From positions 9,130,259 to 9,194,258 of the forward strand of contig OX442320.1 of the NCBI GenBank assembly GCA_949358305.1: a stretch of DNA of 64,000 nucleotides, written 5' to 3'. Of this stretch, positions 1 through 10,524 are shown piece after piece. Each line of letters starts with the position of its first letter. Position 1 is the first letter of the stretch. Below the pieces are notes generated by a model that saw only the letters and a list, made by a program, of their open reading frames with translations, was not told the origin of the DNA and did no database searches. A program made the position numbers and the translations under genes. The DNA comes from Strigamia acuminata. Its lineage: Eukaryota; Arthropoda; Chilopoda; Geophilomorpha; Linotaeniidae.

Positions 1-1603
1 TTTTTTGGTTTTTGTTTTCGCTGTTTATGTGGACACCGAAAAGCACAGAAACGGAAACATCGAATGCATCTAATGTTTAAATAGTTCCGTTGCGACATTC
101 ATGTTATGTAATGAATTGATTGGGAAATGTTGATTGTATAAACGAGTGGTGTGGAATTTAGTTAATTAAGGACATCGTCATTATAATTATGTTACGATAT
201 GCTAGATGTTATTTACTAGCATCGATATTTGTATATAACATTTTTTGTAAGGACGACATTAGAAAAACTAAAAGTGTACCGGTTAGTTTTATACGAACTT
301 TTTTGTTTTTCTCTAGAGAATAATGGGTGACTTTTATCTTGTTTTTTTTTTCTTCTCTTTATTTTTAATATATGTAGATGGGTTTTCTCGGTGATTTTAT
401 ACACAATAAATGTGAAAAATGATGAATTTTTCGATTTAAGCGGTTGATTTGTACAAATTTAGGCCTTTTTTTCTCTTTTTTGTTTTTTTTTATAGTCTGT
501 CTGGTTTATGATGGCACTTGTTTACTTATTTTACACTGGATTTAGTTGTTGTCTGTAATTATAACTTTTGAAAATGAGTTTTGGCATTTGACCAACGATG
601 TACGTTCTATTCTTAAATGAAATTGGATTTGGATGGGTGGCGAGAACAGAAACGACGACAGATTAGATTTGTGACTAGTTGTTTGATGTTTGCGAGGATA
701 ATGGACGTTTTTGAGAGTTGTTTTTCGGGTGACTAGGTACACACCACGCACTTAGGGCTTCCTCTTATGTTTCTTGGAACAATTGCCCAAATTTTTACTA
801 AATATGTCGTGTTATTTGGTTTATTTTTGTTGTTTTTTTTTTTGTAAAAAAAAAAATTATGGAAAAAAAGAGAGAAAAGTGTCAAGATTTTTAAACTAAT
901 TAAAAAAATTTATACAGTAATGTGTCTTTTATTTTTTATTGCAATAATATTAGGATTTAGGGTTATATTTGATGGTAATTATAATGGTGTCGCGTTACCA
1001 TGGTAATCGGCTAGTCTCGGATGCCACCATCTAGCGACAATATCCTTAAGGTCAACTTTTGTTGATCTCCAAACGATTTTAAATGAAAAACAAAATTTAT
1101 GAATTTAACATATTTTTTCTCGTTTTATTAAACGATAATTTGCGTTTAAATTTTATACAAATCATAAATTTTGATTTTCTGTTTGCGAAATTTGGCACGA
1201 GTGGCGGTGCAGTGGTTTCAACCTGTTCCCATATGCTAATAACCGCTCGGAAATAGTTTGTGTTTTTTTAGTAATTAATCGCGCTCAAAATGTATTTAAA
1301 GTGATAAGAAGTAAAAGGAGTAACACAAAGCATCATCCGAGTCAAATTATAGATCAAATGATTGTACGTCTCTGATGATTTCTTATCAAAATGTCAATCT
1401 ACTTAAATAGGTTTCATTAATCAGTTGTTCAATTAAATTTTTTTTTTTTAAAAATAGAGGTAAACAAATTAAATTGGCTCAATACAGATAAACTAACTAG
1501 TATTATAAAATATATTCACATGGTTTGTTTTTTAGGTGTCGCGAGCAACAAGTTGTTATTTGATGTCGATCAGTTTGGAAGAAAACGATTAAAGTGAAGA
1601 AAA
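1..1603. other. AT-rich upstream region, no gene seen
   Basis: Very AT-rich DNA with homopolymer runs. Short open frames here look like neither conserved proteins nor exons. It probably holds the upstream promoter and 5' untranslated sequence of the first peptide transporter. Nothing else is supported. Confidence 0.5.
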
Positions 1604-4600
1604 ATGGATTTATTTCAAGGAAACGAACTTAAAAATGGATTAATTACATCCTCAAAACGTAAGTAATTAATATTTAAATGTCGTTTACATAAATATGTAA
1701 TTCGTGCGTTGAAAAACGAAATATTTGACGTTTTTGATGCGATTTTGCACCAACGAATGTGACACCATGTTGGGAATTTCAAATTTCAATTGGTGTGCTC
1801 CTTTGAAAGAGTTGGAAAAAAAAGTCTTAATTTAATTATTTTTTAATTTGCAATAAAATTTGCAATGAAATGTTCGTATTAAACGTTTCCACGCACGATG
1901 CAAAAATGTTTTTAAATGTTACATCATTAAAAGTGCAAATAATTGTTTTTGTAATTGTGCAATTGTGTTTTTTTATATTGTCTCGTTCAATATTTTTAGA
2001 TTTCCTATTCCTATAAATCTGAAAAAATATATATATTTGTCTAAATTGAATTGAGTTGATACTTTTAAACAATAAAATGGGTGCCAATCAAAGTGCACGT
2101 CGGGATCAAACAGAGTCCCCTTCAGCAGGTATAAATTACTGAAACTAAATGAAAGTTTTTGCACGATTTAATTAAAAATTCACGTCAAAATTAATACTTA
2201 TATCGATTTTATTCCAATTTCAGAGACAAAATTACTATCCAAAGACACGGAAGCGGAAAATGAACAGGTATTGAAACTGATTTTTTTTTTTTTAAATAAA
2301 AATAAAAATTCATTTTGAGTTTTTATCTCAAATTGGGGTCAAGAAACACTTAAAAAATGCTATTACGTGATGAGATAAGTCGGGAAAATAGGGTCACTAT
2401 ACACGAATGAGGTCTGAAATGGAGAATTATATATATATATATATATATATATAAATTAAATGAAATATCAAAGTTATTAAAAAGAAAACCTTGTCCTATT
2501 CGTCCTGGTTGAATGAGCGGGAAGTAGAAAATAATTCTGCGTGATCGTTGAAGCCCTGCAGGTGGACAGAATAACTTGTTGAGCAACCTGGTTGTAGAGA
2601 AAGAACTTTTGACATAGAATTGTAAAATTCCACACCTGCGACGAACAATTCTCGAAAGATTTTTCGCGAATTTAGAAACAAACGTTTCCAAAATGGTGTT
2701 TGCGTCAATGGCGCCGGTGAGTAGAAAAAACGAATTATTTTAGAATTTTAAGATTTTGATGAAATATTTTTAAAAAAATATTTAACCTAAATAGGTTAAT
2801 AAATTGTTTTTTGATTTTTTTAGAAGGCCAAGTACCCGAAATCGGTGTTTTTTATCATGGGAAATGAATTCTGCGAAAGGTTTTCATACTACGGAATGCG
2901 AAGTGCGAAATAAATAAAATTTAAAATTAATTTTTAGTTAAAAATTAATTTTTATTTTTTTAAATAGCGGTACTTACTCTTTACTTGACCACCATACTTC
3001 TATTCAACGATGATAAAGCTACGGTTATTTATCACGTGTTTACAATGCTCTGTTATTTCACTCCGCTTCTGGGTGCCATTATATCCGATTCATTTCTTGG
3101 AAAATTCAAGTTATTTATTCAAAAATTTTAATTTAATAAATAAAAATAATTTTTTTTATTGATTTATTAGAACCATATTCTATATATCCATAATTTACGC
3201 CGTAGGAAATGTTGTTATATCAATCGCATCGATTCCTGATCTCCGTTTACCTCTCTCGTAAGTTATTAATATTAATAAATGTTTACAAAAAAGTCATTTT
3301 ATTTTATTTTTACAGAGCTACGAGTTTTGTAGGCTTATTCCTGATAGGTTTAGGAACTGGTGGAATTAAACCGTGCGTGGCTGCATTTGGTGGCGATCAA
3401 TTCGTAGCTGGACAAGTATGAAAATAAAAAAATTTGATTTTTCTTTTATTTTTATTATTTTTTTTATGTTTGTGTTTTACAGGAAAAACAACGACAACAA
3501 TTTTTTTCATTATTCTACTTCTGTATCAACGCTGGTAGTCTTATCTCAACATTCCTCACGCCTGTTTTGCGAGGTAAAATGTGCGAAAATTTAAAAAAAA
3601 TAAAATTTAATTTTTAAATTTTTAAAATTTCAGCCAAAGTCACTTGTTTCGATGCCGATACGTGTTACCCATTGGCGTTCGGTGTTCCCGCAATTCTCAT
3701 GGTTGTATCGCTAATTTTGTTCCTTCTGGGTCATTCTTTTTACAAAATTTATTCGCCGAAAGGAAATGTTTTGCTGGACGTCGCGAAAATCACCGGCGTA
3801 CGTTCAACAACAAAAAAAATCAAATTTTCGATTAAAAAATTTCATTTTTCTAATAACAGCGCGCCATCTGCGGTCGTTTTTCGAATGCAAACAAAAAGGA
3901 GCATTGGCTGGACCATGCGGACGATAAATTTGACAAGAACATAATCGCAGATGTCAAAGAACTTTACAAAGTTCTTTGGATGTTTTTGCCTTTACCCTTT
4001 TTCTGGGCTCTGTTTGACCAACAAGGTTCACGATGGACTCTTCAAGCAAACAAAATGGACGGAGATTTGGTAAAAAAAAAAATAATAAAAACGAATAATA
4101 TTAAATTAAATGTTGTTTTGTTTTAGGGATTCATTAATTACACCGTTCAGCCCGACCAAATTCAAGTTCTCAACCCTTTGTTGATCATTGCGCTCATTCC
4201 CGTGTCGGAAATGCTCATCTATCCGCTGTTTAATAAGTGCGGCATCCTTACGAAGTAATTACATTTAATTTTAAATTTTAATTAGGGTCGGTCAGCAATT
4301 GCTTTTTGATTCAGACCGTTGCAGAGGATGTGCGTCGGCGGTGTATTGGCGTCGTTTGCATTCATCTTGGCGGCACTGGTCGAAATCGCGCTGGAGAAAA
4401 CTCTGCCGGTTCCAATTGCAGTCGATATGTCGGAATTCACATTCGTTAACAGCTTGCCATGCGATTTACAAATAAAATTTGGATCCCAAAATTTCAATAT
4501 TGAGCCTCTATCCGTAAGAAAAAAAAAAATCCAGCCTCGTTTTGATGCAAAATCGATTTATTTTTGTTATTTTTGTGTTTTTATAGAATTTCACATTCCC

Positions 4601-5760
4601 ACCGATCAATTCGAATGTAAATTACACCGGTATGGCGACGTTTAAACGAGGAAATGACACCGAATGTCGCCTCGTTCGAGATGTGACGGGGGATTTTACC
4701 GTTTACCCTAAAAGCGAAGTTGCCTTCACTTTTGCGGTCGGTTTAGTCGATGACGTTGTAGTTTACAAGCAAGGAGTGGAGCCGCACGAAAAGGCGAAGA
4801 AAGGGAAATCAGAAGTGCGTTTTATTTACAATTTAGTCAATTCTGGTGTCAACACTTCGATCATATTGAATTCCACGTCCGGATTGAATAACTATTCAAT
4901 CTTGTTGCCGCTAGATGGCGCGTCGTTTGGACTCACGAATTACACGTCTATGATTGAATCTGACGAGTAAGTTTATTTGTTTTGAAGGAAAATTAAATTT
5001 TACTCGATTGAATGATTCTTTTTAGGTATTATATTTATTTTGATCATTACCACACGTCGGCGGGACGTTTTAAAACGAGTCAAGGGGGTGTGTACAGCGT
5101 CGTTATTTACGAGACAAGAAATGTACGAGTTGGGAAATGTTTTGGGCAATATTTTGAAGTTTTATTTATTTATTTTGAATGCAGAATGGAATTTTGATGA
5201 ACGTACTTACTAATGTAGAAGCAAACACACTCTCAATGTTCTTGCAAGTGCCTCAGTATTTCGTCATCACGTTTGCCGAGATCATGTTTTCCATCACAGG
5301 GTTGGAATTTTCGTATTCTCAGGTAAAAATCTGCAGTTTATTATTTTTGTTGTAAATTTATTTAAATAAAAAAAATTAAAATGGCGGACAATTTAGGCGC
5401 CCGTCAGTATGAAGTCGGTTGTTCAAGCAATGTGGCTACTTACGGTGGCATTTGGTAATTTAATCGTGGTTGTTATTGCCGAGGCGGAAATTTTTTCTAA
5501 ACAGGTAAGAATGTGATATTTGAAGGTTTCTTGGGGAAAATGATGATTTAATTGATTTAATTCTCAAGTATTACGAGTTTTTGCTGTTTGCGGGACTTAT
5601 GGCATTCGATATGGTGATATTCGCTGTAATGGCGTATTTTTACGTGTACACGGAGGAGCAGAAAGGACATCCCGAGTCTCCAGTTGCCGTAGAAAGCCTA
5701 GAGAAGACGAATGAGAATGGAAAAACGAATATGGCGTTTGAAGATGACACTAAGATGTGA
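1604..5760 (+). CDS. Proton-coupled oligopeptide transporter, copy 1 (Opt1/yin-like, SLC15)
   Basis: Predicted plasma-membrane H+/di- and tripeptide symporter of the PTR2/SLC15 family, with 12 membrane segments and a large extracellular loop between TM9 and TM10. Core exons: 2824-2902, 2969-3109, 3171-3257, 3316-3415, 3483-3573, 3634-3797, 3860-4069, 4127-4254, 4315-4513, 4587-4966, 5026-5122, 5185-5322, 5397-5504, 5569-5760. Visible family signatures are the TM1 motif [11 protein letters not shown] (ExxERFxYYG, proton coupling), [24 protein letters not shown] and [10 protein letters not shown]. Three alternative first exons carry start codons: 1604-1658 and 2077-2128 both end in phase 1 and join shared exon 2224-2267, while 2693-2716 ends in phase 0 and joins 2824 directly. 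The stop is TGA at 5758-5760. It heads a four-gene same-strand array. The family call is firm; the subtype assignment rests on similarity to insect Opt1/yin. Confidence 0.92.
2077..2128 (+). other. Alternative first exon of transporter copy 1 with a myristoylation-like start
   Basis: The exon starts ATG and reads MGANQSARR, ending in a GTATAA donor in phase 1. A glycine at position 2 followed by Asn, Gln and Ser resembles an N-myristoylation signal. The exon at 1604-1658 ([12 protein letters not shown]) ends in the same phase and would splice to the same acceptor at 2224, so the two are interchangeable first exons. Confidence 0.6.
2430..2456. repeat. (AT)n microsatellite
   Basis: Run of about 13 AT dinucleotides, upstream of the third alternative first exon of transporter copy 1. 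Confidence 0.9.
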
Positions 5761-5907
5761 TAAATCGAGTCCAGATTGCTTAAATATCATATTTGTGGAT
5801 TTCTAATTGTCAAATTATAACTCCTTTATACGTATATAAATGTTCATGAAATTGTACAAACTATCGAGAAATAATCATGTTTAATTTATTAAGGCCTAAA
5901 AAATTTT

Positions 5908-5913
5908 AATAAA
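5908..5913 (+). terminator. Polyadenylation signal of transporter copy 1
   Basis: AATAAA lies 148 bases after the stop codon of copy 1 and only 72 bases before the predicted start codon of copy 2, so the copy 2 promoter must overlap the copy 1 3' end. Confidence 0.7.
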
Positions 5914-5984
5914 GTTTATTTTTGTCGTGGTTGTATTGTTTCGTGATATATTGTTGCATTGGATCGGTGTCTGGAGACATCAAA

Positions 5985-8900
5985 ATGGTAGGTCTACGAT
6001 TTGATATACATTTTTTTGGTTTTATTTTATTAAATCAAAATATCTCATTTCAGATTCCAGGCCCCATGATTGTTAGGTTGCCCACCATACCTGAAAATGA
6101 ACTCAATTCCAATGTAAGACTATTTAATTTCACATTTATTAACACTAAATTGGTCGTTTTTTAGGTTAAATTTCCAAAGAGTGTGTTTTTTATTTTGGGT
6201 TATACCGTTGGGGAACGATTTTCATTTTATGGATTACAGGGTTTGTTGAAATGTTGTTTTTATTGTGTATAATTACATGTGTTTATTGGTATAATGCAGT
6301 TGTTTTAACTCTGTACTTGATACAACAAATTAAACTCAGTTTGTCAACATCCAAGATAATTTATCACACTTATGGAATCCTTGCATCTTTCTTGCCCATA
6401 ATTGGAGGAGTCATAGCCGATGTTTACTTGGGAAAGTTTTGGTAAATTTTTAGACGATTTTTCGCCATTTTGTTTCTTATTTTTATTTTTTTTCAGGACT
6501 ATTTTTTCTTTTTCTTTCGTGTATACATCGGGTTTTCTTTTGCTCACGGTTTCATCTATCGAACCATTTGATTTAAATCCAAGATTGTAATATTTTGTGT
6601 ATTTATTTTACAGGTTTCTTTTTAAAGATTGAGATTTCAAATTTTAAATTTTTTTTTTTTTATATTTGAATAGAGTTTACGTTTGTATATCGCTTAGTCT
6701 TTTGGCAATAGGATCTTGTGGCTTCAAATCAAGTCTAGTAGCACTTGGTGGAGATCAATATGTTGCAGGATCTCAACGATACAGAGATTTATATTTTTCA
6801 TTTCATTTTTGGCTCGTAAACATCACTGCGTTAATCGCTTTCGTAGGAGCGCCGTATGCTCGTGGTAAAGGCACAAATGCATACATGAAAATGAAAATGA
6901 AAATGTTATTTTTATTTATTCATGTTCGAAATATTTTTATCTTCAGCTGAATTCTCTTGTTTCGGTGATCATTTTTGCTACCCATCCCTTTTTGCTGCGG
7001 CAACCATCGTCATGGTTATAGCTACTGGTATGTTTATTGGCGGGAGAAAAATAGGCCTATTTAAAGAAAATTGTGTTTTAAGTTGTGTTTGGTGTTGGCA
7101 AACGTTTTTATTTCGTGAGTCTACCATCGCGAGCTCTCTTAAAAGATATTTTAGCCTGTTGCTGGGTAATTTGTGATTTAATTGACCATTTTCTCAATTT
7201 TTTAATAATTTTTATAACACTTGCAACAGCATGCATATAGAAAACGTGCCCGAAGTGACGAATCACGTACCCATTGGCTGGATTTTGCTGATGATTCATA
7301 CAGCTTGCAGTTTATTGAAGATATAAAAACACTGCTTAAAGTACTGCTTTTGTTTATAACATTACCAGTGTTTTGGGCACTTTTTGACCAACAAGGTTCT
7401 TCTTGGACTTATCAGGCCTCGTTAATGGATGGAAGAATTGTCAGAAAATATCTTTAGAACAGTGGCGGATTTGCATTGATTTCTTGTCTTGGAAATCTGC
7501 CACTGTCTTAAATGTAACAATTACTGGCAATTGTGAGTTATTTTAAAGATGGAAAAAATTGTTTGTAGGGACAAATCGTTGAGATTCACCCAGAAACAAT
7601 GATCAGTCTTAACCCACTGCTTATTATCGTTTTGGTTCCATTTTTTGATTTTGTAATTTACCCATTCTTGACCAAACATGACATGTTAACCAGGTGAGTT
7701 GAAAATGTTAGGAATTTAACATTTGATATGGAGATTGACCTCAATTGCAGACCTCTTCAAAGAATGATTGCTGGTGGGTTTATAGCTGTAATTGCATTCA
7801 TTCTGAGTGGACTGCTACAGATTTTTATTGAAGTAATAAAACAATTCTTACATTTGATTGCATCTTTATCACTTGTATTTATTTTAATAGAAACTTACAG
7901 TTCAATTGCCCACAGAAGGACATGTTGATCTACAGGTGATAAGTGGGATTTCAAAATGCTCAGTAGATATTTATGTTAAAGAGGATACTGTCCAACTAGA
8001 CGAATACGATGTTAATTCTAAATTTTAATTTTTTTTAACGATAACTATATACTGTTTTAAAACTCTCTTTTTAGGGTCACTTATTTCGAAATGTTAAAGT
8101 TGTTGGTGATCTGTCCATCACTGTTGACCCAACAGATGAATGTTCATACAGAAGTGATTCACAAGAATTATGGATTAATGTAACCCAAAAAAAGGGATAC
8201 ACTCTTCTTTTGTGGTTTACGAAAGACAACATGACGCTTGAATCCTTTCTAGTAAGTTTGAGAAGGAAAGTGCAGGGCTGGACTGGAAAGAAATTTAGTA
8301 CTGGAAAATCTGGATAGGTCGGGCCACGGGAATTAAAAAAATATTTCGTAACGTCATGAGTCGCTGGGAAATTCCGGTACAGTCGAAACCCGTGAAATCA
8401 AAATTTTCTAATATGGTGTTCTATGGCCACCCAACCAAATCAGCCATTTTTAGGTATTTGTTATATTGATATTTTGTTATATCGCGATTTGTTACAAAAA
8501 GTTTCGACTGTATCTCGCAGGGCCAGTCCAGCTCTGGGAAAATATCTATTGGAGGTTAGGTTAGGTTAGAATGCTAAGTTATTAGAGAGTTTGCGGGATG
8601 CATTTTTCCCTTACAGTTAAAGACTATACGGTATAAAAATAGTGTAATGGAAAAATGATAAATTAAGTTTTTGCGGACTGCACTTTTCCCTTATCACTAC
8701 ACTATTTCAGTCAACTACTGACAGTTAGTAATTTTGGGCCTAAAAATTCAATTTGGGGGCGTAAATGTGCAAATTTCTGCATAAAATTCCATCATTATGC
8801 CTATAAAGTATGGCTTTGGGCCTAAAATTCAATTTTGGGCCTCACTTATCATTCAATCTACGTACTTTTGACTGTTGTGTTTGATCGGGACAACAAAATA

Positions 8901-10017
8901 ATCGCCATTTGCAATGGGTGAAGCTAACAATTTAGTGTTCTCAATTCTGATTGGCTGCGCTATATTTTAATTTAGTGTTGAAAACGATACACTAAAGATT
9001 TTTCCCTTACGATATGGCACTAAAATAGTGTAACGTGGCACAAAATAAGGGAAAAATGCATCCCGCAAACTCACTAATATTTCCTGGCAGTAGTTTAATC
9101 CTCCGATGTTTCGGTGGACACTTTGTTGTTATTATTTGCAGGCGGAACAGATGAGAGAAAGGGATGCACAGGGGAAAACGTTTATAAGGTAATAAAAATC
9201 TTTTTAGTGGTTAAAACACTAGTCATGCTCAATTAACTTTATTAAGATTCATTTTTATGGATGAGCTGCCATTTGCTGGTGCGAAACTCATGTTGCAACA
9301 AGGTGGAAAAGCACACAGTTACGAGTTTGTTAATAATTTCACGAGGTATATTGCTGTGTGGCCCACAATTCCCTGCAAGATTTGCTGGTCTTTGAACAAC
9401 TCTTGTGTAAAAGTGTTGGAAACATTTGACATGTACAAAGGAGGACTATTTGAAGTCTTACTGCTCTATAATACCAACACAAAGGTTAATTTTCTTTTTA
9501 CTCCACGTTTAATTACTAATTAGGCTTAAATGACAGGCGGCGCAAATTAAAATGATAGAAGTTGTTCCTGAAGATCAAGTGCACATATTATATCAAGTTC
9601 CTCAATATTTTTTTCTCACGGTTGGTGAAATGATGTTGGCACTGACGGGAATTAAATTTCTTTATTCCCAGGTTGGATTGATGTATTTTTTTTTAAAATT
9701 TATTTTGTCGTTTTATTTTGTGTTGGTCACGGTAGGCGCCGCACTCGATGAAATCCGTGATGCAGTCTTTATTTTTCATGTCAATTGCGGCTGGGAATTT
9801 GATCGTTGTTATCGTCGAGCAAGTGAAATTGTTAGCAAATTTTACGGGTGAAGTAAGCGATTGAGTGTCTGGGATTTGAGATAAAAATCAAAATAATATC
9901 TCGATTTAGGCCATCATCTTTTTTGTATTTGCCATCATCATGTTTACGGACATGTTTCTCTTGGTTGCATTAAGCAAAAACTACAGTTACAAGCAACACG
10001 ACGACATTTTGATTTAA
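5985..10017 (+). CDS. Divergent oligopeptide transporter, copy 2
   Basis: SLC15/PTR2 family member with exon phases matching its neighbours. Exons: 5985-5987, 6054-6113, 6165-6240, 6300-6441, 6496-6586, 6674-6864, 6947-about 7086, 7230-7439, 7569-7693, 7751-7832, 7891-8010, 8075-8251, 9142-9188, 9247-9484, 9537-9671, 9736-9852, 9910-10017. The start codon sits alone before a GTAGGT donor. It keeps [12 protein letters not shown] and ALGGDQY but has lost other hallmarks. The TM1 motif reads YTVGERFSFYG, so the first Glu of ExxER is Thr. The GGIKPCV segment reads CGFKSSLV, and FYFCINxG reads FHFWLVNIT. The donor near 7086 is unclear. The frame is otherwise open to TAA at 10015-10017, so I call it a divergent gene rather than a pseudogene. 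Peptide/proton coupling may be altered. Confidence 0.8.
8273..8536. mobile_element. hAT-like MITE inside transporter copy 2 intron
   Basis: The 264-bp segment begins CAGGGCTGGACTGG and ends with its near-exact inverse, CCAGTCCAGCTCTG (13 of 14 pairs). Ends starting CAG-G/A-G are typical of hAT elements. The flanking octamers GGAAAGTG and GGAAAATA match at 6 of 8 positions, as an aged 8-bp target duplication would. There is no coding capacity, so it is non-autonomous. It lies in the intron between 8251 and 9142. Confidence 0.65.
8554..8569. repeat. Short TTAGG telomere-type run
   Basis: About three units of TTAGG, the insect telomeric pentamer, lie between two MITEs. A similar run is at about 32919-32934. 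Such short copies are common in insect genomes. Confidence 0.6.
8585..9074. mobile_element. TA-flanked MITE with 29-bp inverted ends
   Basis: The left end 8585-8613 and right end 9046-9074 are inverted repeats of 29 bases with one mismatch, with core TTTGCGGGATGCATTTTTCC. TA dinucleotides flank both ends (8583-8584 and 9075-9076), fitting a Tc1/mariner-type target site. A related terminal-like copy sits internally at about 8667-8693, suggesting a nested or rearranged element. No transposase is encoded. Confidence 0.8.
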
Positions 10018-10038
10018 ATTTGTTTGTTTAATGTTTTT

Positions 10039-10044
10039 AATAAA
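10039..10044 (+). terminator. Polyadenylation signal of transporter copy 2
   Basis: AATAAA lies 22 bases after the stop codon, giving a very short predicted 3' untranslated region. Confidence 0.65.
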
Positions 10045-10524
10045 GAAAAATTCGATTTTAAAAAATTGTTTTCTTGATTTTTTTTTTTTTTATCAAACTG
10101 ACCTCATTTTCCATTTTTTTCAACAACTTTTATCGACTAGACAACACAAAAATGCATGAAAATGCATAACAAATACAATAGACAGGAAGAGTGAACAATT
10201 TGACTATTTTTATTGCAGCAGAATGCAAATCACGAAGAAAAAATAATAAAAACTTGATGGAAACCTGAGTAAATGTAGAAAACAAAGGTTAAACATTTTA
10301 ATAGTATCATAAAAACGTCTAATCTCGTTATTTTAAATTAGATATCGACCTCTGATTCATCTAATGTGACGACACAAAAATTCCAAATATTAAAATCAAC
10401 AGACGAGAAAGGTAAAATTTTATTTATTTCTATGACCTTCCAGTTTTTATAAGCAACCACACGTTTTCCCTTCGTTTGAACTTGCCTTGAGGTATTCTAT
10501 TTTTCAATTCGTTCCAGGAATCGG

